A stretch of 64,000 nt of DNA from BD1-7 clade bacterium (GCA_902705865.1 CACSIO010000012.1:310001-374000); one strand, 5' to 3'. Shown: positions 54,619 through 63,520, counted from the stretch's first letter. Made by a program: numbers and translations. The notes: a model not told the origin generated them from the sequence alone.

Positions 54619-55109
54619 TGAACGGTTCATTGGCGGAATCCTTGTCGAAAAAGCACCGCTCGTTATTGATATCATCACTGCAAGATGCTCGATACTACGC
54701 TGCCTGCTCATTGATTTATGCACGACAGCGCATTGCAAAAAGTGATTATCAAGGTGCCAGAAAAGCCTATTACCACGCGCTCGAAGCGGCAAATATCTTG
54801 TTGGATACCGATCCTGACAATCCGGTCGCTGAGCGGCGATTTGCTAACACAGCAACCGAATTAACCTACTTGCTCATGGTGTTAGGAGAGCCTCACAGAG
54901 GCGTCAAACTACGTCGGCATATGGTAACGCGATTCCGTGCATTAGCTGTGCAAACGTCTGAATACGACTTAATTCGAGGGGTTGATTCAGCGCTGTCTGC
55001 TTCTGGCGAACGATTGGAGCAGTGGTTATCTCGGTTTGATCTCAGCAGCAATCAAGCGGCTCCACGCCAAGTTAGCGAGTTGCGTGTTATTGCTTCGCGC
55101 TGCGCATAA
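54618..55109 (+). CDS. Small helical protein, possibly the OrfX of the fagA operon
   Basis: A 163-residue, TPR-like helical protein (DARYYAACSLIYARQRIAK, then GARKAYYHALEAANILLD). In P. aeruginosa a small protein, OrfX, of similar size occurs in the fagA-fumC operon; this may be its counterpart but I cannot confirm by alignment. ATG overlaps the flavodoxin stop (TAATG), so translation is coupled. No signal peptide. Function unknown. Confidence 0.65.
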   Translation: MNGSLAESLSKKHRSLLISSLQDARYYAACSLIYARQRIAKSDYQGARKAYYHALEAANILLDTDPDNPVAERRFANTATELTYLLMVLGEPHRGVKLRRHMVTRFRALAVQTSEYDLIRGVDSALSASGERLEQWLSRFDLSSNQAAPRQVSELRVIASRCA

Positions 55110-55500
55110 TTTGTTGTGGAGTGTTTTGACTAATTTGCATGCCTCGACAGTAATACGAGCGGGCGGCAAGCGCTTTGCATCTTTTGCATCTAGAGAGAGA
55201 GCCTCTGCCGTGGAATATCTCCGCGCAATGCGTGATGGCTCAGGTTCTGATTTACGTATTTTTAGATGTCGTCGTTGTTTCAACATCTTACCCGTTTTCA
55301 GGGCTTATGTGGCCGTTCCCCTTGTGTCGCATTTGCCCTGACCCTTTTGCCTGAATTCTGTGAGTTGAGGCTTGAGTATTCTTGTTGGGACATCCTTCCT
55401 GTTAACGATTTTCGCGCTAGTCATCCAAATTGATGGTTCTTTGCCGCGTTTTTCGGCGTTAAGATAATTCTCATCGCCAAATCATTAAGGAAGGAATCGA
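55110..55500. other. Intergenic region before the acyl-CoA synthetase gene
   Basis: Nothing supported is seen. No good hairpin with T-run follows the previous gene; a promoter for the next gene is presumably present but not clear. Confidence 0.3.
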
Positions 55501-57126
55501 ATGGAATATAACCTGGCAGATATCTTTGAATGTGCTGTAGATCGCTACCCTGATCGTGAATACCTCGTGGCAGATGGAATACGCCGCACCTATCGAGAGA
55601 TGGACGAGCGCAGCAACCAACTGGCGCACTATCTTGCTTCACAAGGTATCGGCAAGGATGATCATGTTGGTATCTATGCCTACAACTGTGTCGAATGGGT
55701 TGAAACGCTCTGGGCTGTTTTCAAGTTACGGGCTGTCTGGATCAATATCAACTACCGCTACGTGAACGATGAGTTAGCATATCTGTTCCGCAATGCTGAT
55801 TTGAAAGCCATGGTATATCAACGTCAGTTTGGTCCTTCGATCGCACAAGTGAAGGATGCATTGCCAGACCTTCAATTCAGCCTGTGTGTAGATGATGGAA
55901 CCGATGTCGAAAACATATTGGATTCCGCAGATTATGCGTCTGCCATTGCATCTCAATCGAATCAGCGGGCGTTTGCGCCACGTTCCGGTGATGACAAGTA
56001 CATGATTTACACCGGTGGCACCACCGGTATGCCAAAGGGCGTGGTCTGGCGGCATGAGGATGTGTTTTTTGCATTGGGTGGCGGTATTGATCTGGTTACT
56101 GGTGAGGCCGTTAAGCATCCCGATGAGGTGATTGATCGAGGCGCAGCCTACCAGGCCTGTTTGATGCCATTAGCGCCTCTGATGCACGGAGCCAGCCAAT
56201 GGGCCGTTATGGGTAGTGCTTTTGAAGGTCGTAAGGTGGTGATGTTTTCGCAGTTTGACCCGCAACTGGCATGGCGCAATGTCGCTACTGAGGGCGTGAA
56301 TGTCTTTTTTATCACCGGTGATGCGATGGCGCGACCAATGATAGAAGCTTATGAACAACAGAAAGATTCCATAGATGCGACTTCGTTGTTTGCTGTATCC
56401 AGCAGTGCAGTGGTGTTTTCATCGTCACTGAAGGATCAATATTTGTCTCACTTTCCAAATCTGATGATTCTTGACAGTATCGGCGCTTCAGAAACCGGCG
56501 GAACCGGCACGCTGGCGGTCGAAAAGGGCAAAACCGGTATGAAAGGCGGACCAACCGTTAAACCCGGCCAGGGTACTGTTGTGTTGGATATGGACACACT
56601 GCTGCCGTTAACGCCTGACAGCGACAAAGTAGGCATGGTGGCGCGAGCTGGGTATATCCCACAGGGCTATTACAAAGATCCGAAAAAGACGGCGGAGACG
56701 TTTATTCAAGCTAATGACGGCAAACGTTATGCTGTTCCCGGTGATTTCGCGCAATATGAATCCGATGGCACCATGACGATGTTAGGGCGTGGTTCTGCTT
56801 GTATTAACTCCGGTGGCGAAAAGATCTTTCCTGAAGAAGTAGAATCTGCCGTGAAGTCTCATCCGCAAGTTTATGATGTAACCGTTATCGGCGTGCCTGA
56901 CGAACGCTGGGGATCGACCGTTTGCGCCATTATTCAAAGCCGTGGTACGGTGCCTGAATTGGCATCGATTCAATCGCACTGTCGACAATTTATTGCGGGT
57001 TATAAGGTTCCGCGTAAACTGTTTCTGGTTGAAAAAATCGAACGAGCACCTTCAGGCAAACCTGATTATCGCTGGGCTAAAGCGGTAACTGATGCTGCGT
57101 TTGCATCCGAGACAACACCTGAGTAG
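55501..57126 (+). CDS. Acyl-CoA synthetase (AMP-forming)
   Basis: Activates a carboxylic acid to its CoA thioester via acyl-AMP. 541 residues of the ANL superfamily: P-loop YTGGTTGMPKGVVW (Tyr170 on), the A5 region near LDSIGASETGGTGTL, the A8 hinge region YAVPGDFAQYESDGTMTMLGRG, and the C-terminal catalytic Lys region RAPSGKPDYRWAK. The ATG follows AAGGAAGGAATCG. Substrate chain length is not clear, but the next genes suggest a specific catabolic or detoxifying route. A nitronate-monooxygenase-like gene follows 53 bases later. Confidence 0.92.
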   Translation: MEYNLADIFECAVDRYPDREYLVADGIRRTYREMDERSNQLAHYLASQGIGKDDHVGIYAYNCVEWVETLWAVFKLRAVWININYRYVNDELAYLFRNADLKAMVYQRQFGPSIAQVKDALPDLQFSLCVDDGTDVENILDSADYASAIASQSNQRAFAPRSGDDKYMIYTGGTTGMPKGVVWRHEDVFFALGGGIDLVTGEAVKHPDEVIDRGAAYQACLMPLAPLMHGASQWAVMGSAFEGRKVVMFSQFDPQLAWRNVATEGVNVFFITGDAMARPMIEAYEQQKDSIDATSLFAVSSSAVVFSSSLKDQYLSHFPNLMILDSIGASETGGTGTLAVEKGKTGMKGGPTVKPGQGTVVLDMDTLLPLTPDSDKVGMVARAGYIPQGYYKDPKKTAETFIQANDGKRYAVPGDFAQYESDGTMTMLGRGSACINSGGEKIFPEEVESAVKSHPQVYDVTVIGVPDERWGSTVCAIIQSRGTVPELASIQSHCRQFIAGYKVPRKLFLVEKIERAPSGKPDYRWAKAVTDAAFASETTPE

Positions 57127-57179
57127 CTTGTTGCTGAATGTGTGCGCGCTGAAAAGACTAAAACGGACGTAGCGATTGT

Positions 57180-58304
57180 ATGAAAACACCGATTTGTGCC
57201 GACCTAGGTATCGACATCCCGGTATTTGCGTTTACGCATTGCCGAGATGTGGTGGTTGAGGTATCTCGGGCCGGGGGCTTGGGAGTTTTGGGTGCGGTAG
57301 GTTTTACTGCGGAACAGCTGAAACAAGAACTCGACTGGATTGATGCCAATATGGGTGATTATCCCTACGGCGTTGATATTGTCATTCCGCAAAAATATGA
57401 AGGCGCGGATGATATGAATGCGGACGACATGCTGGAAAAACTTGAAGCTATGATCCCGCAAGCGCATCGTGATTTCGCTGAAAAGTTGTTGGGCGATCAC
57501 GGTGTGCCTCCATTCAGTGATGAATCAGGCCCCAAAGGTGGATTGTTGGGTTGGACAGAAGATACCGCACGACCGCTGCTGGATGAGGCGTTAAAACGCG
57601 ACAACGTGGTATTGATTGCCAATGCCTTGGGAACACCACCCGTCGAGATCATTGACGAGATCCATCAAACCGGCCGTAAGGTCGCCGCCTTGTGTGGCAA
57701 GGCAAAACATGCGCTTAAGCATAAGCAAGCGGGTGTTGATATTGTCATTGCACAAGGCTCTGAAGGTGGCGGGCACACCGGCGATGTTGGCTCGATTGTG
57801 TTGTGGAAACAAGTCATCGATGCCATACATCCAACACCGGTTTTGGCGGCAGGCGGCATTGGTAACGGCCAGCAAATGCTCGCTGCAATGGCAATGGGTG
57901 CCGCCGGTGTTTGGACTGGATCCATATGGCTGGCGGTTGAAGAAGCCGAGGCAGAACCGGCAGAAAAACAATCGTATTTCGATGCCACGGAAGAAGACAC
58001 TGTGCGCTCGCGCTCGTTCACGGGTAAGCCCGGTCGCATGCTAAAAAATGTGTGGACCGATGCGTGGGAAGGCCCCGAATCACCGGGATATTTACCCATG
58101 CCACTGCAAGGTATGGTGACTTTTGATGCAATGCGCCGTACAAAACGTTATGCCGGTGTTGGTGAATGTCAGAAGGTCGGATTTAATCCGGTCGGACAAG
58201 TTGTTGGCCAAATGCAACAAGTGGAGACCTGCCGGAAGGTTATTGCCCGTCTGTTAACCGAATATGTTGATGCGTTAGCGTTGCTAAATCGACAAATGCC
58301 ATAA
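57180..58304 (+). CDS. Nitronate monooxygenase/NPD-like FMN enzyme
   Basis: FMN-dependent TIM-barrel protein, 374 residues, of the 2-nitropropane dioxygenase/nitronate monooxygenase superfamily. AQGSEGGGHTGDVGS is the flavin-phosphate segment, followed by PVLAAGGIGNGQQMLAAMAMGA. The N-terminus has FTHCRDVVVEVSRAGGLGVLGAVGF. Many members oxidise nitronates, others are enoyl-ACP-reductase-like; an acyl-CoA context is compatible with either. It follows the acyl-CoA synthetase in one direction and precedes a VOC gene by 26 bases. Confidence 0.85.
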   Translation: MKTPICADLGIDIPVFAFTHCRDVVVEVSRAGGLGVLGAVGFTAEQLKQELDWIDANMGDYPYGVDIVIPQKYEGADDMNADDMLEKLEAMIPQAHRDFAEKLLGDHGVPPFSDESGPKGGLLGWTEDTARPLLDEALKRDNVVLIANALGTPPVEIIDEIHQTGRKVAALCGKAKHALKHKQAGVDIVIAQGSEGGGHTGDVGSIVLWKQVIDAIHPTPVLAAGGIGNGQQMLAAMAMGAAGVWTGSIWLAVEEAEAEPAEKQSYFDATEEDTVRSRSFTGKPGRMLKNVWTDAWEGPESPGYLPMPLQGMVTFDAMRRTKRYAGVGECQKVGFNPVGQVVGQMQQVETCRKVIARLLTEYVDALALLNRQMP

Positions 58305-58330
58305 CATTGATGCAACCAACTGGAGCTGTT

Positions 58331-58699
58331 ATGCCAGAGAAACAACACGAATCCATTAACTACATTGAATTGCCAGCGCAGGACATGGCCGCAACAGAGG
58401 CCTTTTATCAGGCGGTATTTGGGTGGCGATTCGAAGCCTACGGCCCGGATTATTTAGCCTTTTTTGATAAAACTATGGATGGTGGTTTTTATCGATCTGA
58501 CCAATGTTCATCAACAGATAACGGATCGGCACTGGTGGTATTTTACAGTGATGATCTTGAGGCCACTCAATCGAAGGTGGTTTATGCCGGCGGAATAATC
58601 GTTAAACCTCTTTTTGACTTTCCTGGTGGGCGGCGTTTTCATTTTTCAGACCCGAATGGTAATGAATTAGCTGTTTGGGGGACGGCCGTCCGTACCTGA
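58331..58699 (+). CDS. VOC (glyoxalase/dioxygenase) family protein
   Basis: A 122-residue vicinal-oxygen-chelate fold protein. The first half begins INYIELPAQDMAATEAFYQAVFGWRF and the second contains GGRRFHFSDPNGNELAVWG, both classic. ATG at 58331 has GGAGC five bases upstream; an ATG at 58310 is possible. Function unknown; association with the acyl-CoA synthetase and nitronate monooxygenase genes suggests a shared pathway. Confidence 0.85.
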   Translation: MPEKQHESINYIELPAQDMAATEAFYQAVFGWRFEAYGPDYLAFFDKTMDGGFYRSDQCSSTDNGSALVVFYSDDLEATQSKVVYAGGIIVKPLFDFPGGRRFHFSDPNGNELAVWGTAVRT

Positions 58700-59039
58700 C
58701 ACGTCAGTTTGCCTCTTGTTACCACGACTAACTCAATGGTCGTGTCCATTCTTCTATGTCTATCTGCATGCAGGCTGTCACGGTTGCAGGTAGTCATCGC
58801 AGGTAGTCATAAAGGAAGTGAACCGGCGATATTTACCGGTGACTCTACCTCCCATAGCCCATATTCCACCGATTAAACTTGTCACAAACGGTCAACATTG
58901 ATCTCGCTAGATATGTGTCGCAGGATTTAATCTAACAGATGAATTTTGTAACGATATTTTAAAGAACAATGGATGTTCCGCTCGGTGTTGTACCTGTGTC
59001 AGGTAGGGTGCTGTTGGGGAGCAGGTTAAGGAGGCTAGT
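58700..59039. other. Intergenic region with a hairpin and a 13-bp tandem repeat
   Basis: A 6-bp hairpin CACGAC/GTCGTG (58723-58728, 58739-58744) is followed by T-rich sequence and may end the operon. Two adjacent near-identical 13-mers, GCAGGTAGTCATC and GCAGGTAGTCATA, occupy 58786-58811. No gene seen. Confidence 0.4.
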
Positions 59040-59648
59040 ATGGATTGCGACTATCGTATTTATGGTGATATCAAGTCTGGAAACTGTTACAAGATACAGT
59101 TGCTGATGAGTTTGTTAGATATCCCGCATGACTGGGTTCATATCGATATTCTTGCCCATCAAACACATACATCGTCGTTCCGTGCGATGAATAAAAACGC
59201 CAAAATTCCAGTACTTGAAATCGACGGTGATACCTACCTGTGTGAATCTAATGCGATTCTTAATTTTCTCGCAGAAGGATCATCCTATATGCCGTCATCC
59301 GGGCTGGCGCGAGCGCGTGTTTTGCAATGGCAGTTTTTTGAACAATATAGCCACGAGCCCTATATCGCTGTTGCACGGTTCATTAATAAGTACTTAGGGC
59401 TACCGGAGGATCGTCACGATGAATACCTATCGAAACAAGGCGGTGGGCATAAGGCGTTAAATGTTATGGATGGTCAATTATCTGAAACACCATTCTTTGT
59501 GGGTGAGCAGCCGACGTTGGCCGATATTAGTCTGTATGCGTATACCCACGTGGCGGATGAGGGCGGTTTTGATCTTGGCGGGTATCCACATATTGATCAA
59601 TGGCTGGCGCGAATCGAAAGTTTGCCGGGGTATGTTTCAATGCCATAA
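59040..59648 (+). CDS. Glutathione S-transferase family protein
   Basis: A 202-residue GST-like protein. The thioredoxin-fold N-terminal domain runs from DCDYRIYGDIKSGNCYKIQ to KIPVLEIDGDTYLCESNAIL (cis-Pro and Glu/Ser for glutathione). The helical C-terminal domain contains the N-capping box region PTLADISLYAYTHVADEG. A serine/cysteine in KSGNCYK may be the active residue. Good GGAGG ribosome site. The preferred substrate is unknown; the position beside katB-ankB may be significant. Confidence 0.87.
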   Translation: MDCDYRIYGDIKSGNCYKIQLLMSLLDIPHDWVHIDILAHQTHTSSFRAMNKNAKIPVLEIDGDTYLCESNAILNFLAEGSSYMPSSGLARARVLQWQFFEQYSHEPYIAVARFINKYLGLPEDRHDEYLSKQGGGHKALNVMDGQLSETPFFVGEQPTLADISLYAYTHVADEGGFDLGGYPHIDQWLARIESLPGYVSMP

Positions 59649-59665
59649 ACCGCCGTTTTGGCGGT
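59649..59665 (+). terminator. Hairpin behind the GST gene
   Basis: ACCGCC-GTTTT-GGCGGT (59649-59665), a 6-bp stem starting right after the GST stop, followed by ATTCT. Weak terminator; it lies between two converging genes and may serve both. Confidence 0.45.
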
Positions 59666-59695
59666 ATTCTCACGATAATTCAGAAAAGGTCGTGA

Positions 59696-60208
59696 TTAGT
59701 GGGATGCTGGTGAGTGAAGTAGTTCGCTGATTTCTTGCCGTTGGTAGAGATCCGCAAAACTCAGCGCGTTTTCGCCTTGTTGGTTGGTAATTTTATGATC
59801 GCAATCAGTATTGATTAGGCGCTTGGCGATGCTGAGTTCGACCTTGAAAATTGCACCCATCAAGGCAGTGTTGCCGCGTTTGTCTTGTAGGCATGCATTT
59901 GCGCCTCGTGACAATAGTAAATCGACCATGGCGAGTTGGCCATTGTATGCAGCAATCATTAAGGGTGTGTAGCTTTGCACATTGCGGTGGTCAACAGGAA
60001 TACCCGCATCAAGAAAGGCTGTCATCACATCAAGGTTTCCGTTTCTTGCGGCGGCAAAGTAGTAGCCTTCGAGCTCCTGTTGTTGCAATTGCGGGTTTTG
60101 ATTACCCGTGTTCTTTGCGTTAGCTTGGCCAGGTAACAGTAGTGTGATTATGAATGATAACGTCAAAAGCAATGTGGTAACCCATACTGATTTGTGTGAG
60201 CGAATCAT
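59696..60208 (-). CDS. ankB: Periplasmic ankyrin-repeat protein AnkB-like
   Basis: A 170-residue exported protein with a signal SVWVTTLLLTLSFIITLLLPGQANA and about four ankyrin repeats, e.g. YTPLMIAAYNGQLAMVDLLL and GNTALMGAIFKVELSIAKRL. In P. aeruginosa the katB-ankB pair has the same order and AnkB is needed for full KatB activity. The ATG at 60208 follows GGAGAAG; an ATG at 60223 is possible. It is 84 bases after katB, behind the hairpin at 60249-60270. Confidence 0.88.
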   Translation of the reverse strand: MIRSHKSVWVTTLLLTLSFIITLLLPGQANAKNTGNQNPQLQQQELEGYYFAAARNGNLDVMTAFLDAGIPVDHRNVQSYTPLMIAAYNGQLAMVDLLLSRGANACLQDKRGNTALMGAIFKVELSIAKRLINTDCDHKITNQQGENALSFADLYQRQEISELLHSPASH

Positions 60209-60248
60209 GTGGAACTTCTCCATGGGGTAAGTTGAGCGTTTCAAACAT

Positions 60249-60270
60249 AAGGCCCCGTGTAAGGGGCCTT
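60249..60270 (-). promoter_or_regulatory. Strong hairpin between katB and ankB
   Basis: AAGGCCCC and GGGGCCTT form a perfect 8-bp stem with a 6-base loop. On the minus (transcript) strand no T-run follows, so it is probably an intercistronic stability or partial-attenuation element rather than a full terminator. It may give katB more transcript than ankB. Confidence 0.55.
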
Positions 60271-60292
60271 TCTTTCGCAGAGTTTGCAAGGG

Positions 60293-61801
60293 TTATCGGG
60301 CTGCCAGGTTTTTCACGGCTTTGATGTTTTCGTTTAGTGCTTTGGTCAGGCGCTTGCCGAAATCAGCATCAGCTCGGTAGAAGTAGCTCAGCATGATTTG
60401 GCGTGTTTCAGTGTCTTTCACTTGGCCTAAATCCCCCGCCAAGTTGCTAATCAAGTTGGCCTTTTGTGAGCCTGAAAAGCTGCGGTACAGATCACCCGCT
60501 TGAGTGAAGTTGTCTTGCTTGCTAATCGCACGTTGCAACGTTGTTCCGGCCAGTGGCGTCTCACTGTAGCGAGCACTTTCCTTAACTTCGAGCGGACGTT
60601 TGCGGCTAGGCTCGTAGTTGACATCCGATGTGCTATCACCAATGTTCATGGCGCCATCCTGGTTGTGGTTCGCAACTGTGACTCTAGCCCGATTGATAGG
60701 CAGCTGCTGATGGTTAGCGCCTAAACGGTACAACTGGGTATCTGAGTACGCAAACATGCGGCCTTGTAACAATCGATCTTCCGATGGCTCGATACCCGTG
60801 ACCAGATTCGCCGGCGAAAATGCTGACAATTCGGATGCTTGGAAGAAATTATCGGGTACTCGGTTCAGCGTCATAGTGCCGAGTTTTTGTTCAGGCACCT
60901 TAGGCCATATTTTGGTCGCATCCAGCGGGTTGAAACTAAAGTCATCGAGTTGCTCTGGCTTTAGTACCTTGACGTATAAATCCCATTTTGGATGATCGCC
61001 AGCGTTGATGGCTTGGTAGAGATCGTTAGTCAGGTTGTTGAAATCCATACCTTGGGTTTTGGCAGCGTCTTTGGCTGTCAGAGTTTCAATACCTTGTTGG
61101 CTTTTCCACTGGAACTTTACGTAACGAACTTGACCCTGTGGGTTTACCATTTTGTAGGCGTGTACGCCAAAGCCGTCCATTTTACGGTAGCTGGCAGGTG
61201 TTCCTCGGTCGGAGTAGACCCACGTCAGCATGTTGGTGGCACCAGGTTCATGTGAGAAAAAGTCGAAGAAACGATTTGGATCCTGTACGTTGGTCACCGG
61301 CGACGGTTTCAATGAGTGAACCATATCGGGAAACTTGATCGCATCGCGAATAAAAAATACCGGTAGGTTGTTGCCGACAAGATCCCAATTGCCTTCGTCG
61401 GTGTAGAACTTGGTTGCAAACCCTCTCGGGTCACGCAAGGTTTCCGGTGATCCTTTGCCATGAACAACGGTTGAAAAACGCACAAAAACCGGTGTTTTTT
61501 TGTCAGCGTGGTTGAGAAAGCTGGCACTGGTGAGGTTTGAGAAGTTGCCAGAAGATACAAACTCGCCGTGGGCTCCGGTGCCGCGGGCGTGGACGACCCG
61601 CTCCGGGATGCGTTCACGGGCAAAGCGTTGGAGCTTTTGAATCAAGTGCACGTCTTCGAGTAAGACACCGCCGCCGGCACCTGCGGTTTTACTATTTTGG
61701 TTATCGCCAACTGGAGCGCCGTTGTCGCGGGTTAATGTCTCAGCGTGCAGTTGCATGGTAGTGGCTAATACGCCGGCAGAAATCAGGCTTATTGTTTTCA
61801 T
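60293..61801 (-). CDS. katB: Periplasmic catalase KatB
   Basis: Heme catalase that removes hydrogen peroxide, exported to the periplasm. From the ATG at 61801 it has 502 residues: signal peptide KTISLISAGVLATTMQLHA, then the mature enzyme with active His71 in RIPERVVHARGTGAHGE and proximal heme region RMFAYSDTQLYRLG. The signal peptide is unusual for catalases but is typical of KatB of P. aeruginosa. It is followed by ankB. An ATG at 61804 is one codon earlier; GAGGACGA lies upstream. Confidence 0.93.
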   Translation of the reverse strand: MKTISLISAGVLATTMQLHAETLTRDNGAPVGDNQNSKTAGAGGGVLLEDVHLIQKLQRFARERIPERVVHARGTGAHGEFVSSGNFSNLTSASFLNHADKKTPVFVRFSTVVHGKGSPETLRDPRGFATKFYTDEGNWDLVGNNLPVFFIRDAIKFPDMVHSLKPSPVTNVQDPNRFFDFFSHEPGATNMLTWVYSDRGTPASYRKMDGFGVHAYKMVNPQGQVRYVKFQWKSQQGIETLTAKDAAKTQGMDFNNLTNDLYQAINAGDHPKWDLYVKVLKPEQLDDFSFNPLDATKIWPKVPEQKLGTMTLNRVPDNFFQASELSAFSPANLVTGIEPSEDRLLQGRMFAYSDTQLYRLGANHQQLPINRARVTVANHNQDGAMNIGDSTSDVNYEPSRKRPLEVKESARYSETPLAGTTLQRAISKQDNFTQAGDLYRSFSGSQKANLISNLAGDLGQVKDTETRQIMLSYFYRADADFGKRLTKALNENIKAVKNLAAR

Positions 61802-62203
61802 CATTCGTCCTCGTTGTGAATCAGTGCTTGTTGGAACTAACAATACGGTGAGGAAGTTGATTAACAAAATTGATTAAAATTATGAAGTTGATAGCGAAAA
61901 ACAAATGGTCGTTGAGCTTGGTATCTCATCTCTTGAATGCGGTAACCACAAGATCGGGTCTGATCTGAGAAAAGCGGATTGAATTCAAACATAGAATGCG
62001 CTGATGAGCGCGCAGAGGAAGGAGGAGGGGAAGGGAAGCGGAATGGATGTTTGATGTGGATCAATCACGCGGCAGATTGATCGAAAAATACCGGTAAATT
62101 GTGGAAATTCGCCGACATTTTACAAATCTTTACATCGTCTTATTGCTTCTGTTTGTTACATTGCGCGCTGTTTCTATTGATCATTCAACATAGGTGTAAT
62201 TAC
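61802..62203. other. Divergent region between katB and cytochrome b561
   Basis: Two direct repeats TTGATTAA begin at 61857 and 61870 (13 bases apart), about 55 bases upstream of katB, and a G/A-rich purine tract lies near 62015-62040. An OxyR site would be expected in this region but I see no clear ATAG-N7-CTAT pattern. No gene seen. Confidence 0.4.
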
Positions 62204-62728
62204 GTGAAAACCCGATTGTCGATCCCAACCATTGGCCTGCATTGGCTAACTGCGCTGTTGTTTTTAGGTGTCTTTTTTCTCGGCTTGTATATGGAAGATT
62301 TGCCTAAGGGCCCCGCGAAGTTTGAGATTATTGGGATACACAAGTCTCTCGGTCTATTGGTATTGGCAATTGCTGCTTTGCGACTGGCATGGCGTATTAA
62401 AGAAGGTGCACTGTCACCGCTTTCAACAATGTCACGCAAGCAGCAGATGTTAGCAACGGGTATGCATCATCTGTTGTTGCTGATGACATTGCTGATGCCT
62501 TTATCCGGTGTTGTTATGAGCATGGCAGGCGGGCGTCCGTTGGAATTTTTTGGTGTGACATTGATTACTGCAGGTCAGAAAATTGAATGGTTGTCTGGCA
62601 TTGCTCATACACTGCATGTGTCTTCGGTGATATTTATCTTTGCGGTTGTTGGCTTGCATATTCTGGCAGCCCTCAAGCATCAATTTATGGTCAAAGACGG
62701 CACACTGGCGCGTATGCTGGGGCGATAA
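62204..62728 (+). CDS. Cytochrome b561 family protein
   Basis: A 174-residue di-heme b-type cytochrome of four membrane helices, close in size to E. coli CybB (176). Candidate heme ligands are His in IGLHWLTALL, IGIHKSLGLL, MHHLLLL and HILAALKHQF. The GTG at 62204 (AGGTG upstream) is preferred to earlier starts because the family begins with the helix at IPTIGLHW. These proteins oxidise ubiquinol, and one E. coli member removes superoxide; divergence from katB fits an oxidative-stress role. Confidence 0.87.
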   Translation: MKTRLSIPTIGLHWLTALLFLGVFFLGLYMEDLPKGPAKFEIIGIHKSLGLLVLAIAALRLAWRIKEGALSPLSTMSRKQQMLATGMHHLLLLMTLLMPLSGVVMSMAGGRPLEFFGVTLITAGQKIEWLSGIAHTLHVSSVIFIFAVVGLHILAALKHQFMVKDGTLARMLGR

Positions 62729-62781
62729 AGACTTGTGAAATTGCCGGTGAGTGGTAACTCGGGTGTTTTATGGCACCTTTG

Positions 62782-63435
62782 TTATCGGTCGCTTGCGGCT
62801 ATTTTTGTTGTTTCATTCAAAAACAAATAACGACTGATGATATCCGTCATCTCGTTGATAACCTGATCGCGTGTGTATTGTTCATCGCCCATCAAACCAA
62901 TTCGAAGTTGAAATCCAAGCACGACATTAGTGAGGCTGTAGATCATCAAGTTCGGGTCTTTATCGGTTAGTCGTAGTTGATGACTCTCAGCAAAGGCAAT
63001 GCCGATTTCGGCGATTCGTTGCTTGCTGCGGGTGAGGTCGATATTTTGAACAAACATCGGATTTTCCATTAACATGCCTTTGATCAACATTGGGTGAGAT
63101 GTGACAAACGTCAGGCCCGTTGACACCAATAAACGAATAACTCCCTCTGCATTGCCCTTTGCGTTGCAAGCATCCTCAGCAACTTCGGTGAGTGCGTTGT
63201 CGAGTTCCCGATCAAGAAACGCAATAAATGCGGCTTCTTTGCATGAGAAGTAGTCGTAAAAGCTGCCGATACTGATCTCTGCTTCCAATGCCAATTTGGC
63301 AGCCGTGGTTTTTTTGAATCCATAAAGCGCCACTGCAGTCGGGACAGCGTCTAAAACCTGATGAAATTTTCGTATGGCACGTTTTTGTTTCGGTGGCTTT
63401 ATTAAAATTTCTTTCATAATCAATGTGTTAGCCAT
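62782..63435 (-). CDS. TetR/AcrR family transcriptional regulator
   Basis: A 217-residue repressor. N-terminal helix-turn-helix: GFKKTTAAKLALEAEISIGS and FYDYFSCKEAAFIAFLD. The C-terminal domain is less conserved. It is divergent from a cytochrome P450 gene with an 85-base gap, so it is a likely regulator of that P450. The gene converges with cytochrome b561. Confidence 0.9.
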   Translation of the reverse strand: MANTLIMKEILIKPPKQKRAIRKFHQVLDAVPTAVALYGFKKTTAAKLALEAEISIGSFYDYFSCKEAAFIAFLDRELDNALTEVAEDACNAKGNAEGVIRLLVSTGLTFVTSHPMLIKGMLMENPMFVQNIDLTRSKQRIAEIGIAFAESHQLRLTDKDPNLMIYSLTNVVLGFQLRIGLMGDEQYTRDQVINEMTDIISRYLFLNETTKIAASDR

Positions 63436-63484
63436 TCCTAAAGCGTTCGTGTAAAACCCGATTATTATATAGAAAAGCTCGGAT

Positions 63485-63509
63485 TATAATGGCATCAATA
63501 TAGAATGCC
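63485..63509 (+). promoter_or_regulatory. Divergent tetR/P450 control region
   Basis: TATAAT at 63485-63490 points to the P450 gene. An inverted repeat GGCAT-N9-ATGCC (63491-63509) lies just downstream and could be the TetR operator. No clear -35 box was found. Confidence 0.45.
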
Positions 63510-63520
63510 GAGCCACCGTT

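Noticed and set aside
61802-62203. OxyR binding site before katB
   Set aside because: Expected from function, but no convincing ATAG/CTAT four-part pattern was found by eye.
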